DNA of 64,000 nt from Bradyrhizobium mercantei (GCF_001982635.1 NZ_MKFI01000002.1:919313-983312), one strand, 5' to 3'. Positions 50,585-59,437 are shown, numbered from the stretch's first letter. The notes: generated from the sequence alone by a model not told the origin. Translations and numbers: made by a program.

Positions 50585-51062
50585 AGCTGAAATAGATCAG
50601 GCCGAGCCAGTCGGCGACCAGCGCGGGCTTCTCCTCGCCCTCGATCTCGACCGTGACGTTGGTGCGCGACAGCAGTTCCTTCGGCTTGCGCAGCGTGGCT
50701 TCCGCCAGCACGAAGCGGCCGCGCACGCGTTTCCCCGAGCGCACCGGCGAGATGAAGCGCAGCTTGTCGAAGCCGTAATTGACGCCCATCGCAGTGCCCT
50801 CGAGCACCGGCATCACCTCGTAGGACATGATGCTGAGCAGCGACATGGTGAGGAAGCCATGGGCGATCGTGGTGCCGAAGGCGGTCTCTTTGTTCGCGCG
50901 CTCGGGATCGACGTGGATGAACTGGTGATCCTCGATCACGTCGGCATAGGTGTCGATGCGGCCCTGATCGAGCAGGTGCCACGAGGACACGCCGATCTCC
51001 TTGCCAACCATGCCCTGGTAGGTTTCCAGCGACACCGGCGGCTTCTTCCAGACTTCGTTCAT
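50583..51062 (-). CDS. MaoC family dehydratase (NodN-like)
   Basis: A 159-residue single hotdog-fold hydratase. The motif FIHVDPERANKETAFGTTIA followed by HGFLTMSLL is the (R)-hydratase signature with catalytic Asp and His; this group includes the rhizobial NodN-like proteins. The likely reaction is reversible hydration of an enoyl-CoA to (R)-3-hydroxyacyl-CoA. It follows the acyl-CoA synthetase by 11 bp in the leftward operon, and could feed the (R)-specific SDR at 49022 or, speculatively, supply the missing hydratase step of the valine pathway. Its TAG stop is within repeat G2. Confidence 0.9.
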   Translation of the reverse strand: MNEVWKKPPVSLETYQGMVGKEIGVSSWHLLDQGRIDTYADVIEDHQFIHVDPERANKETAFGTTIAHGFLTMSLLSIMSYEVMPVLEGTAMGVNYGFDKLRFISPVRSGKRVRGRFVLAEATLRKPKELLSRTNVTVEIEGEEKPALVADWLGLIYFS

Positions 51063-51073
51063 TGGCTAACCTC

Positions 51074-52798
51074 CTAACCGGAGGTCCGCACCTTCTGCAG
51101 CTCCGGAAATTCTTCCTCGCGGAACTCGGCTCCGCGCAACGCATCCGTGCGATTATCGTCATGTTCGAGCCGGCGCAACTGCACCCGGCGGATTTTTCCG
51201 GAGATCGTCTTCGGCAATTCGGTCACGAGCTCGATCTTGCGGATGCGCTTGAATGGCGCCAGCCTTGTGTGCAGGTGCTGGAAGATCGACAGCGCCGTCT
51301 CCGGCGTGCGCTCGACGCCCGATACCAGCAGCACATAGGCCTTGGGGATCGCCAGCCGGATCGGGTCCGGGCTCGGCACCACGGCGGCTTCCGCCACCGC
51401 GTCGTGCTCCAGCAGCACGCTCTCCAGCTCGAACGGCGAGATACGGTAGTCGGAGGATTTGAACACATCGTCGGTGCGGCCGACGAAGGTGAGATAGCCC
51501 TCGTCATCGGTGAACACGACGTCGCCGCTGCGATAGATCTCGCCGTCGGTGCCGATCAGCCTGCCGTCGTCGCCCTGATAGCCCTGCATCAGGCCCGCCG
51601 GCCTGTCAGCACCGAGCAGCAGGGTCACCTCGCCTTCCTTCGCGGCATGGCCGTCATTGTCGGTGACTTGCACGCGATAGCCCGGCAGCGGCCGGCCCAT
51701 CGAGCCGACCTTCACCTTCTGGCCCGGCGAATTGCCGGCCAGCGCCGTGGTCTCGGTCTGGCCGTAACCGTCGCGAATGGTGAGACCCCAGGCCGATTTG
51801 ACCTGGTCGATGATCTCAGGGTTGAGCGGCTCGCCGGCGCCGCAGACCTCGCGCAGCGAGACCTTGAAGCTCGCGAGATCTTCCTGAATGAACATCCGCC
51901 ACACCGTCGGCGGCGCGCACAGCGTAGTGACGCCGCAGCGGCCGATGATCGAGAGCAGTCCCTTCGCCTCGAAGCGCGGCTGGTTGGCGATGAAGATCGT
52001 CGCGCCGGCATTCCACGGCGCGAAGAAGCAGCTCCAGGCATGCTTGGCCCAGCCGGGCGAGGAGATGTTGAGATGGACGTCGCCGGGCTGCAGGCCGATC
52101 CAGTACATGGTCGAGAGATGGCCGACCGGATAGCTGCGCTGGCTGTGCCGCACCAGCTTCGGCTTTGCCGTGGTGCCCGAGGTGAAATAGAGCAGCATCG
52201 GATCGTCGGCCTTGGTCGGGCCGTCGGGCGTGAAGTTATCTGACGCCCTCGCTGCGTCCTCGAACGGCAGCCAGCCGTCCTGCGGCTGCGTCGCGCCGAC
52301 CACGATGCGGACCAGCTTGTCGCTGCCGAGGCCCGCGAATTTCGCGACCTGATCCTGGGTGGCGACCACCGCCCTCGCCTTGCCGCGATCGAGCCGGTCG
52401 CGCAATTCATCCGCGGTCAACAGCGTCGTCGCGGGGATCACGACCACGCCGAGCTTCATCGCCGCCAGCATGGTCTCCCACAGCGGCACGACATTGCCGA
52501 GCAGCAGCAACAGATGATCGCCGCGCTGCAGCCCCTGCGCGCGCAGGAAATTGGCGACTTGATTCGAGCGGCGCGACAGCTCGGCGAATGAAAGCTTGGT
52601 CTCGTTGCCGCTGGCGGCATCGACGATCCACAGTGCCGCCCGGTCGCGGCTCTCAGGCGCGCGCGCCAGTTCGGCGTCGAACCAGTCCAGCGCCCAGTTG
52701 AACGGCACCGGATCCGGCCAGCGGAATCCCTTCACCGCGGCATCGTAGTCGGTGCGGTGCTTGAGCAGAAAGGCGCGTGCGTTCTGAAATGTGGTCAT
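51074..52798 (-). CDS. Acyl-CoA synthetase (AMP-forming)
   Basis: A 574-residue member of the adenylate-forming superfamily, which activates a carboxylic acid to an acyl-CoA via acyl-AMP. A3 motif LLYFTSGTTAKPKLVRHS, A5 motif GYGQTETTALAGN, A7 YRSGDVVFTDDEGYLTFVGR (TxD region), A8 DDVFKSSDYRISPFELE, and A10 PKTISGKIRRVQL with the catalytic Lys. The N-terminal WPDPVPFNWALDWFD and the overall length fit the medium-chain/benzoate-type ACSM-like subgroup. In the operon, 130 bp (holding repeat E5) after mmsB and 11 bp before maoC, it may activate isobutyrate or another short branched acid (inference). Confidence 0.92.
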   Translation of the reverse strand: MTTFQNARAFLLKHRTDYDAAVKGFRWPDPVPFNWALDWFDAELARAPESRDRAALWIVDAASGNETKLSFAELSRRSNQVANFLRAQGLQRGDHLLLLLGNVVPLWETMLAAMKLGVVVIPATTLLTADELRDRLDRGKARAVVATQDQVAKFAGLGSDKLVRIVVGATQPQDGWLPFEDAARASDNFTPDGPTKADDPMLLYFTSGTTAKPKLVRHSQRSYPVGHLSTMYWIGLQPGDVHLNISSPGWAKHAWSCFFAPWNAGATIFIANQPRFEAKGLLSIIGRCGVTTLCAPPTVWRMFIQEDLASFKVSLREVCGAGEPLNPEIIDQVKSAWGLTIRDGYGQTETTALAGNSPGQKVKVGSMGRPLPGYRVQVTDNDGHAAKEGEVTLLLGADRPAGLMQGYQGDDGRLIGTDGEIYRSGDVVFTDDEGYLTFVGRTDDVFKSSDYRISPFELESVLLEHDAVAEAAVVPSPDPIRLAIPKAYVLLVSGVERTPETALSIFQHLHTRLAPFKRIRKIELVTELPKTISGKIRRVQLRRLEHDDNRTDALRGAEFREEEFPELQKVRTSG

Positions 52799-52820
52799 CC
52801 GGCTTCACCACGTTTTCTAG

Positions 52821-52919
52821 CGTCATCCTGAGGAGCCGCGCGAAGCGTGGCGTCTCGAAGGATGGGCCACAGGCACCGCATCCTTCGAGGCTCGCTGGCG
52901 CTCGCACCTCAGGATGACG
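52821..52919. repeat. Palindromic repeat family E, copy 5
   Basis: CGTCATCCTGAGGAGCCGCG at the left and GCACCTCAGGATGACGG at the right, with inner TCTCGAAGGATG/CATCCTTCGAGG. It is inserted within the valine-catabolic operon, between mmsB and the acyl-CoA synthetase. Confidence 0.85.
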
Positions 52920-52928
52920 GAACCAAAC

Positions 52929-53816
52929 CTACTTCCCAGCGAGGCTGCGAACGTGCTGGATAATTCCTGAAAAGTCGACCCCGCCATGGCCCGACGCGTC
53001 GAAGGTCTTATAGAGCTCCTGCGCATGCTTGCCGAGCGGCGTCACCGCGCCGGCGGCATTGGCGGCGTCCTGTGCCAGCGTCAGGTCCTTGACCATCAGG
53101 TTGGAAGCGAAACCCGGTCTGTAGTCGTTGTTGGCCGGCGAGGTCGGCACCGGGCCGGGAACCGGACAATAGGTGGTGAGCGACCAGCACTGCCCCGACG
53201 AGGTCGAGGCGACGTCGAACAGCGCCTGGTGCGACAGGCCGAGCTTTTCGGCGAGCACGAAGGCCTCGCCGACCGCGATCATGGAAATGCCGAGGATCAT
53301 GTTGTTGCAGATCTTGGCCGCCTGGCCTGCGCCACCGGCGCCGCAATGCACGATCTTCTTGCCCATGTTGGCCAGCATCGGCTGGGCCGCCGCGAACGCC
53401 TTCGCCTCGCCGCCGCACATGAAGGTCAGCGTCGCGCCCTTGGCGCCGCCGGTGCCGCCGGAGACCGGCGCATCGACCGAGGCCATGCCGTGCTTGGCCG
53501 CCAGCGCATGCGCCTGCTTGGCGCTTTCGACGTCGATGGTCGAGCAGTCGATGATCAGCGCGCCCTTGGCCATCGCGGGCAGCACCTCGTTCCAGACGCC
53601 GAGCACGTGCTTGCCGGCCGGCAGCATGGTGATGACGACATCGGCACCCTTCACCGCAGCGACGCTGCTCTCGGCGATCGCGGCACCGTCGCTTTTCGCC
53701 TGATCGCGGGACGCGGCGACCAGATCGAACGCGGTCACCTTGTGGCCGGCCTTGACCAGATTGGCCGCCATCGGCCCGCCCATATTGCCGAGCCCGATGA
53801 ATGCGACGTTTGCCAT
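52929..53816 (-). CDS. mmsB: 3-hydroxyisobutyrate dehydrogenase
   Basis: Oxidises 3-hydroxyisobutyrate to methylmalonate semialdehyde with NAD+ in valine breakdown. 295 residues: N-terminal Rossmann FIGLGNMGGPMAANLVKAGH, substrate motif DAPVSGGTGGAKGATL, catalytic Lys in GQAAKICNNMILGISM, and the C-terminal DYRPGFASNLMVKDLTLA. The motif TSSGQCWSLTTYCPVPG is diagnostic of true HIBADH within the beta-hydroxyacid dehydrogenase family. It lies 25 bp downstream of the hydrolase that makes its substrate. Confidence 0.96.
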   Translation of the reverse strand: MANVAFIGLGNMGGPMAANLVKAGHKVTAFDLVAASRDQAKSDGAAIAESSVAAVKGADVVITMLPAGKHVLGVWNEVLPAMAKGALIIDCSTIDVESAKQAHALAAKHGMASVDAPVSGGTGGAKGATLTFMCGGEAKAFAAAQPMLANMGKKIVHCGAGGAGQAAKICNNMILGISMIAVGEAFVLAEKLGLSHQALFDVASTSSGQCWSLTTYCPVPGPVPTSPANNDYRPGFASNLMVKDLTLAQDAANAAGAVTPLGKHAQELYKTFDASGHGGVDFSGIIQHVRSLAGK

Positions 53817-53841
53817 GGGAAGTCCTCCGCTTGCGACGTTT

Positions 53842-54924
53842 CTATTTGCTGTCTGGGAATTTCAGTTCGTCGGCGCCGATCTCGGCGAAATAGGGCGCGA
53901 CCATCTCCGGCGTCACGTCCTCGATCCGGCTGGGCTGCCATTTCGGATTGCGATCCTTGTCGATCACGGCGGCGCGCACGCCCTCCCGGAAGTCGTCGCT
54001 GGCGAACACCTCGAGCGCGGCGCGATATTCGCGCACCAGGCACTCTTCCAGTGTCTCGGTCGCCCGCGCCAGCCGCAGCAGCTTCAGCGTCACCACCATG
54101 CCGCGCGGCGACTTCTCGCCGAGTGTCTTCAAAGTGGCCTGCGCCAACTCGGAGCCGTCGGCCACGAGCGCCGCGGCGATGTCGTCCATCCGTCCGCGCG
54201 CGAACCAGCCGTCGATCCTGGCCTGCATCGCGGCGACCGGGCCGGACTTTTCGCCGGTGGCAAAGCCCGCGATCAGCCGGTCGATCTCGGCCGAGCTCGT
54301 GCGAGGGGCAACCTCGGTCAGCGCCTCGCGCAGCGCAGGCAGCTTCGCGCTCGGCACCACGGCGTCGGCGAACTTGGCGTAGATCGCGTCGGGGCCGTTC
54401 ATGGTCGTACCGGTCAGCCCGAAATAGGTGCCGATCTCGCCCGGCGACCGCGATAGCAGATAGGTGCCGCCGACATCGGGGAAGAAGCCGAGCCCGACCT
54501 CGGGCATCGCCAGTTTCGTCCGCTCCGTCACCACGCGGTGGCGCCCGTGGGCCGACAGCCCGACGCCGCCGCCCATCACGATGCCGTCCATGAAGGCGAC
54601 ATAGGGTTTCGGGAAATGCTTGATCCGCGCGTTGAGGATGTATTCGTCGCGCCACAGGATCTTGCCGAGATCACCCTTGACCTTCGAGCTTTCCCAGAGC
54701 GCGCGGATATCGCCGCCGGCGCATAGGCCGCGCTCGCCGGCGCCTTCCAGCACGATGACGGCGACGTCGGGATCGGCTTCGAACAGGTCGAGCGCCTTGT
54801 CGATGTCGTGGAACATCTCCAACGTCACCGCATTGATCGCCTTCGGCCGGTTGAGCCGGATGATGCCGGCAGAACCCTCCTTGCGCGCGATCAGATCGCC
54901 TTCTGCCGCAGCCACATCATTCAT
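53842..54924 (-). CDS. 3-hydroxyisobutyryl-CoA hydrolase (crotonase family)
   Basis: 360 residues of the crotonase fold, longer than enoyl-CoA hydratases and typical of HIBCH. N-terminal GIIRLNRPKAINAVTLEMFH, oxyanion-hole region GERGLCAGGDIRALWES, the second oxyanion Gly in GIVMGGGVGLSAHGRHRVVT, and Glu/Asp in AMPEVGLGFFPDVGGTYLLS. The C-terminal domain ends QPSRIEDVTPEMVAPYF, as in HIBCH. It releases free 3-hydroxyisobutyrate for mmsB. The start codon overlaps the acyl-CoA dehydrogenase stop by 4 nt (ATGA), so the two are translationally coupled. Confidence 0.93.
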   Translation of the reverse strand: MNDVAAAEGDLIARKEGSAGIIRLNRPKAINAVTLEMFHDIDKALDLFEADPDVAVIVLEGAGERGLCAGGDIRALWESSKVKGDLGKILWRDEYILNARIKHFPKPYVAFMDGIVMGGGVGLSAHGRHRVVTERTKLAMPEVGLGFFPDVGGTYLLSRSPGEIGTYFGLTGTTMNGPDAIYAKFADAVVPSAKLPALREALTEVAPRTSSAEIDRLIAGFATGEKSGPVAAMQARIDGWFARGRMDDIAAALVADGSELAQATLKTLGEKSPRGMVVTLKLLRLARATETLEECLVREYRAALEVFASDDFREGVRAAVIDKDRNPKWQPSRIEDVTPEMVAPYFAEIGADELKFPDSK

Positions 54925-56069
54925 CGCGCGCCCTCGATCAACTTGCGCGACACGATCAGCCGCATGATTTCATTGGTGCCTTCGAGGATCTGGTGCACGC
55001 GCAGATCGCGCACGATCTTCTCGACGCCATATTCGCTGAGATAGCCGTAGCCGCCGTGCAGTTGCAGCGCCTGGTTGGCAACCTCGAAGCCGACATCGGT
55101 GCCGAACCGCTTGGCCATCGCACAGAGCATGGAAGCGTCGGGGTCCTTGCGGTCGAGCGCAGCCGCCGCGCGCCAGAGGAAGGTGCGTGCGGCTTCCAGC
55201 TCGGTCGCCATGTCGGCGATCTTGAATTGCAGCGCCTGGAATTCGTCGAGGCGTTTGCCGAAGGCCTTGCGGTCCTTCATGTAGGCCAGCGCCTTGTCGA
55301 GCGCGGCCTGGGCGCCGCCGAGCGAGCATGCCGCAATGTTGAGACGGCCGCCGTCGAGGCCGGCCATCGCGATCTTGAAGCCGATGCCCTCCTCGCCGAG
55401 CCGGTTCTCGACCGGCACGCGCGCGTTCTCGAACATCACGGCGCGGGTCGGCTGCGCGTTCCAGCCCATCTTGCGCTCGTTGTTGCCGAACGACACGCCC
55501 GGCGTCTTGCCGTCGATGACGATCGTCGAGACGCCGCCGGGACCATCGCCGCCGGTGCGCACCATCGCGACCAGAAGATCGGTGCTACCGGCGCCGGAGA
55601 TGAACTGCTTCTGGCCGTTGAGCACGTAATGATCGCCGTCGCGCACCGCGCGGGTGCGGAGCGCAGCGGCGTCGGAGCCGGCGCCCGGCTCGGTCAGGCA
55701 ATAGCTCGCGATCAGCTCCATGGTGCAGAGCTTCGGCAGCCATTGGTGGCGCTGGGTGTCGTTGCCATAGGCATCGATCATCCAGGACGCCATGTTGTGG
55801 ATCGAGATGAAGGCCGACGTGGTCGGGCAGCCCGTCGCCAGCGCCTCGAAGATCAGTGCGGCGTCGAACCGCGTCATCGCCGAGCCGCCGACGTCGTCCT
55901 TGATGTAGATGCCGCCGATGCCGAGGCCTGCGGCCTCGCGCATCACGTCCACCGGAAAGTGTTTCTTCTCGTCCCATTCGAGCGCGTGCGGCGCGATCTT
56001 TTCCGCCGCAAACGCCCGTGCCATGTCGCGAACCGCGATCTGGTCCTCGATGAGAGCGAACTGCATCAT
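54921..56069 (-). CDS. Acyl-CoA dehydrogenase, isobutyryl-CoA dehydrogenase-like
   Basis: A 382-residue FAD-dependent acyl-CoA dehydrogenase. Signature blocks are LTEPGAGSDAAALRTRAVRD and QKQFISGAGSTDLLVAMVR. They continue with DRKAFGKRLDEFQALQFKIA, LQLHGGYGYLSEYGVEKIVR and ILEGTNEIMRLIVSRKL; the Glu in EGTNEI is the expected catalytic base. SFGNNERKMGWNAQPTRAVM resembles ACAD8 (isobutyryl-CoA). Context (mmsA, HIBCH, mmsB) supports conversion of isobutyryl-CoA to methacrylyl-CoA. It lies 19 bp from mmsA and overlaps the next gene by 4 nt. Confidence 0.92.
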   Translation of the reverse strand: MMQFALIEDQIAVRDMARAFAAEKIAPHALEWDEKKHFPVDVMREAAGLGIGGIYIKDDVGGSAMTRFDAALIFEALATGCPTTSAFISIHNMASWMIDAYGNDTQRHQWLPKLCTMELIASYCLTEPGAGSDAAALRTRAVRDGDHYVLNGQKQFISGAGSTDLLVAMVRTGGDGPGGVSTIVIDGKTPGVSFGNNERKMGWNAQPTRAVMFENARVPVENRLGEEGIGFKIAMAGLDGGRLNIAACSLGGAQAALDKALAYMKDRKAFGKRLDEFQALQFKIADMATELEAARTFLWRAAAALDRKDPDASMLCAMAKRFGTDVGFEVANQALQLHGGYGYLSEYGVEKIVRDLRVHQILEGTNEIMRLIVSRKLIEGAR

Positions 56070-56088
56070 TGCCTCGCCCTGAACGGAC

Positions 56089-57585
56089 TTACTTCATCGT
56101 CGGGATCGAGAACTCCGCGCCGTCCTTGACGCCGGACGGCCAACGCGAGGTCACCGTCTTGGTCTTGGTGTAGAAGCGAACCGCGTCCGGACCGTGCTGG
56201 TTGAGATCGCCGAAGCCCGACTTCTTCCAGCCGCCGAAGGTGTAGTAAGCAATCGGCACCGGGATCGGCACGTTGACGCCAACCATGCCGACATTGACCT
56301 TGGCCGCGAAGTCGCGCGCGGCGTCGCCGTCGCGGGTGAAGATCGCAACGCCGTTGCCGTAATCATGGTCGGACGGCAGCGCCAGCGCCTCGTGATAGTC
56401 CTTGGCGCGCACCACCGAGAGCACCGGGCCGAAGATCTCTTCCTTGTAGATCCGCATGTCCTTGGTGACGTTGTCGAACAGCGAACCGCCGAGATAGAAA
56501 CCGTTCTCGTAGCCCTGCATCTTGAAGCCGCGGCCGTCGACGGCGAGCGTCGCGCCTTCCTTGACGCCGATGTCGATGTAGCTCTTGACCTTCTCGACCG
56601 CCTCGCGGGTCACCAGCGGACCGTAATCGGCCGACGGATCGACCGAGGTGCCGATCTTGAGCGACTCGACGCGCGGGATCAGCTTGTCCATCAGACGGTC
56701 GGCGGTGGTCTTGCCGACGGGAACCGCGACCGACACCGCCATGCAGCGCTCGCCGGCCGAGCCGTAGCCGGCGCCGATCAGCGCATCGACCGCCTGGTCC
56801 ATATCGGCGTCCGGCATGATGATGGCGTGGTTCTTGGCGCCGCCGAAGCACTGGCAGCGCTTGCCGGTCTGCGCGGCGCGCTCATAGATATACTGGGCAA
56901 TGGGCGTCGAGCCGACGAAGCCGATCGCCTTGACGTCGGGATCGTCGAGGATGGCGTCGACCGCCTCCTTGTCGCCGTTGACGACGTTGAGGATGCCGGC
57001 CGGCAGGCCTGCCTCGATCATCAGCTCGGCGAGCTTCATCGGCACACCGGGATCGCGCTCCGAGGGCTTGAGGATGAAAGCATTGCCGCAGGCGATCGCG
57101 GGCGCGAACTTCCACATCGGGATCATCGCCGGGAAATTGAACGGGGTGATGCCGGCAACGACGCCGAGCGGCTGGCGCATCGAATAGATGTCGATGCCGG
57201 GGCCGGCGCCCTCGGTGTACTCGCCCTTCATAAGATGCGGGATGCCGCAGGCGAACTCGGCGACTTCGAGGCCGCGCTGGATGTCGCCCTTGGCGTCGGG
57301 AACCGTCTTGCCGTGCTCACGCGCCAGAAGCTCGGCGAGCTTGTCGTAGTCGCGCTGCACCAGCTCGACGAACTTCATCATGACGCGGGCGCGGCGCTGC
57401 GGGTTGGTGGCGGCCCATTCCGGCTGCGCGGCCCTGGCGTTCTCGACCGCGGCGCGGACTTCGGCCTTCGAGGCCAGCGCCACCTTGGCCTGGACGTCGC
57501 CGGTCATCGGTTCGAAAACGTCTGCGGTACGGCCCGAGGTGCCCTTGACCTCCTTGCCACCGATGAAATGTCCGATCGAGCGCAT
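56089..57585 (-). CDS. mmsA: Methylmalonate-semialdehyde dehydrogenase (CoA-acylating)
   Basis: Converts methylmalonate semialdehyde + CoA + NAD+ to propionyl-CoA, the last step of this operon's pathway. The 498-residue ALDH-superfamily protein starts IGHFIGGKEVKGTSGRTADV. It has GVVAGITPFNFPAMIPMWKF, KPSERDPGVPMKLAEL, and the MMSDH-specific catalytic Cys region YGSAGERCMAVSVAVPVG. FGGAKNHAIIMPDAD replaces the usual general-base Glu region (MMSDHs lack that Glu), consistent with CoA-acylating chemistry. It is the first gene of the leftward operon and divergent from a LysR regulator across 120 bp. Confidence 0.97.
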   Translation of the reverse strand: MRSIGHFIGGKEVKGTSGRTADVFEPMTGDVQAKVALASKAEVRAAVENARAAQPEWAATNPQRRARVMMKFVELVQRDYDKLAELLAREHGKTVPDAKGDIQRGLEVAEFACGIPHLMKGEYTEGAGPGIDIYSMRQPLGVVAGITPFNFPAMIPMWKFAPAIACGNAFILKPSERDPGVPMKLAELMIEAGLPAGILNVVNGDKEAVDAILDDPDVKAIGFVGSTPIAQYIYERAAQTGKRCQCFGGAKNHAIIMPDADMDQAVDALIGAGYGSAGERCMAVSVAVPVGKTTADRLMDKLIPRVESLKIGTSVDPSADYGPLVTREAVEKVKSYIDIGVKEGATLAVDGRGFKMQGYENGFYLGGSLFDNVTKDMRIYKEEIFGPVLSVVRAKDYHEALALPSDHDYGNGVAIFTRDGDAARDFAAKVNVGMVGVNVPIPVPIAYYTFGGWKKSGFGDLNQHGPDAVRFYTKTKTVTSRWPSGVKDGAEFSIPTMK

Positions 57586-57660
57586 GGATAAACCTCCCTG
57601 AAGGACCTGAATCGCCAGCCGGCCGGCGGGATCACTTTACAAACCCTATTGACCCTGCAT

Positions 57661-57684
57661 TTTATAGGATTCAAGTCCGATAAA
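57661..57684. promoter_or_regulatory. LysR operator candidate for the valine operon
   Basis: TTTATAGGA-TTCAAG-TCCGATAAA: 9-bp arms with one mismatch around a 6-bp centre, in the divergent region between mmsA and the LysR gene, 76 bp upstream of the mmsA start. Confidence 0.55.
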
Positions 57685-57705
57685 TTGCACCATAGATGTG
57701 CGGAA

Positions 57706-58620
57706 ATGCTGGATCAAGGCGGCGGCACAATCGACTGGGACGACTTCCGCTTCGTGCTTGCCATCGTGCGCGGCGGGTCGGTTTCGGCTGCCGCCAAGCA
57801 GCTCGGCGTCGATCATGCCACAGTGATCCGCCGTGTCGACCGGCTGGAGCGCCACCTCTCCGCAAAACTGTTTGATCGGCGCAAGACCGGCTATCTGCTG
57901 ACCGAGGCCGGCCAGCGCGTCGCCGATAGCGCGGAGGCGATGGAATCCACCATCGTGGCCAACCAGGAGGCGGTCGGCGGGTCGCGCGCGCATCTCACCG
58001 GCACGGTGCGGATCGGCGCGCCCGACGGCTTCGGCAGTCACTTTCTGGCCTCGCGGCTGGTCAAGTTCACCGAGCGGTATCCCGATCTCGATCTGCAGCT
58101 CGTCGCCACCGCGCGGCTGTTCTCGCTCTCCAAGCGCGAGGCCGACATCGCGATCAGCCTGACCATGCCGAAGGAAGGCCGCATCGTCGGCCGCAAACTG
58201 CTGGACTACACGCTCGGGCTTTATGCCGCACCCGCCTATCTCGCGCAGGCGCCTGCCATCGCGGCGCGGGCCGACCTGCCGCGGCATCGCTTCGTCGGCT
58301 ACATCGAGGAGCTGCTGTTCACGCCGGAGCTGGACTATCTGCCGCAGGTCTCGCCGAAGATCTCGGCCAAATTCCGCAGCGCCAACCTGATCGCGCAGCT
58401 CAACGCCACCATCGCCGGCTTCGGCATCGCCGTGCTGCCGCACTTCATGGCGAGCGCCCACCCCGAGTTGCAGCCGGTGCTGCGCGACGAGGTGCGGATC
58501 TCGCGCACCTTCTGGCTTTTGATGCACGCCGACAGCAAGGACCTCGCCCGCATCCGCGCGGTGGCGGATTACATCTACGAGACGGTCGAAGCCGAGCGCG
58601 CGCTGTTTGGCGGGCCCTAA
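57706..58620 (+). CDS. LysR family transcriptional regulator (probable valine-operon regulator)
   Basis: A 304-residue LysR regulator: WDDFRFVLAIVRGGSVSAAA and LGVDHATVIRRVDRLERHLS form the DNA-binding part; the effector domain follows (TGTVRIGAPDGFGSHFLASR). ATG 57706 is preferred; an in-frame TTG 19 codons earlier would place the N-terminus over the operator palindrome. Its divergent position next to mmsA and the palindrome between them make it the likely regulator of the valine/isobutyryl-CoA operon. It belongs to the same DmlR/CrgA-like subgroup as the LysR at 9860-10756 (both have xDWDD..F/Y and NH/DH-STV-type recognition helices). Confidence 0.92.
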   Translation: MLDQGGGTIDWDDFRFVLAIVRGGSVSAAAKQLGVDHATVIRRVDRLERHLSAKLFDRRKTGYLLTEAGQRVADSAEAMESTIVANQEAVGGSRAHLTGTVRIGAPDGFGSHFLASRLVKFTERYPDLDLQLVATARLFSLSKREADIAISLTMPKEGRIVGRKLLDYTLGLYAAPAYLAQAPAIAARADLPRHRFVGYIEELLFTPELDYLPQVSPKISAKFRSANLIAQLNATIAGFGIAVLPHFMASAHPELQPVLRDEVRISRTFWLLMHADSKDLARIRAVADYIYETVEAERALFGGP

Positions 58621-58625
58621 TCTTT

Positions 58626-58753
58626 CCATCGTCCCGGCGAACGCCGGGACCCATAACCACAGGGCTGTGTTGTTGAAGGGATCGTGGCCCCAGCGAGGTT
58701 AAGCAACCGACACTAGGGGTAATGGGTCCCGGCCTGCGCCGGGACGACGATGG
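58626..58753. repeat. Palindromic repeat family A, copy 2
   Basis: CCATCGTCCCGGCGAACGCC at the left, GGGTCCCGGCCTGC and CGCCGGGACGACGATGG at the right: almost perfect inverted ends. It lies between the convergent LysR and TetR genes. Confidence 0.85.
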
Positions 58754-58768
58754 GGAAGGACCCTGCCC

Positions 58769-59377
58769 TTAATTCACCTTCTTCTTCGCCGGCGCCTTCG
58801 CCGTCGCGCGGCCCAGCGCCGCCTCGCGGCCTGCGGCCAGGATCTCGTCGGACATTTCGCCATTGCCGGCGATCCGCGACATCACGATGGTGCCCATCAT
58901 GGTCGCCAGCGTCGCCATCGCCTGCTTGCGCGCGGTCTTGCGCGGCACGTCCTGGATCTGGTCGGTGATCATGTCGATCATCTGGTCGAGCTTGAGCGCG
59001 AAGGCCTTGCGGGTCTTCAGGCTTTCGCGGGCGATCTCGGCGCCGAGCGCCGGCACCGCGCAGCCCTGACCGGGATCGTCGCGATGGGTCGCCGACAGGT
59101 AGCCGTCGACGATGGTCGAGAGCCGCTTCTCCGGCGCCACCTCGGCCGTCACCTTGCGCCAGCGCTCGTTGGCGCGGTCCATGGCGTAGTTGAAGGCCTC
59201 GATCACCAGCGCCTCGCGCGAGTCGAAATGGGCGTAGAAGCCGCCATGGGTCAGGCCGGCATCCTTCATCAGGTCGGCGACGCCGATGCCATGGGCGCCC
59301 TTCTCGCGCAGCCGCGTCGCGGCCCTCTTCACGATCCGCGCGTGGGTCTCCTGCTTGTGTTCTTTCGAATAGCGCAT
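58769..59377 (-). CDS. TetR family transcriptional regulator
   Basis: A 202-residue TetR regulator: KEHKQETHARIVKRAATRLR, HTH GIGVADLMKDAGLTHGGFYA and HFDSREALVIEAF. The ligand domain contains DDPGQGCAVPALGAEIARES with a conserved Cys, the pattern seen in AcrR-type regulators sensing electrophiles. The C-terminal tail is Lys-rich. A TTATATGAT motif (minus strand, 59401-59409) lies 23 bp upstream and recurs upstream of the thioesterase gene, suggesting one operator family. It is the second gene of a leftward PaaI-TetR pair (60-bp gap). Confidence 0.9.
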   Translation of the reverse strand: MRYSKEHKQETHARIVKRAATRLREKGAHGIGVADLMKDAGLTHGGFYAHFDSREALVIEAFNYAMDRANERWRKVTAEVAPEKRLSTIVDGYLSATHRDDPGQGCAVPALGAEIARESLKTRKAFALKLDQMIDMITDQIQDVPRKTARKQAMATLATMMGTIVMSRIAGNGEMSDEILAAGREAALGRATAKAPAKKKVN

Positions 59378-59400
59378 GCCGATCTCATGGAATGTTTCTA

Positions 59401-59409
59401 ATCATATAA
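59401..59409 (-). promoter_or_regulatory. TTATATGAT motif upstream of TetR
   Basis: TTATATGAT on the minus strand, 23 bp before the TetR start. The same 9-mer occurs at 60001-60009 before the thioesterase gene. It is a possible half-operator of this TetR. Confidence 0.4.
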
Positions 59410-59437
59410 TAGCAGATTTGCGCCCGGGATGCTGCAG

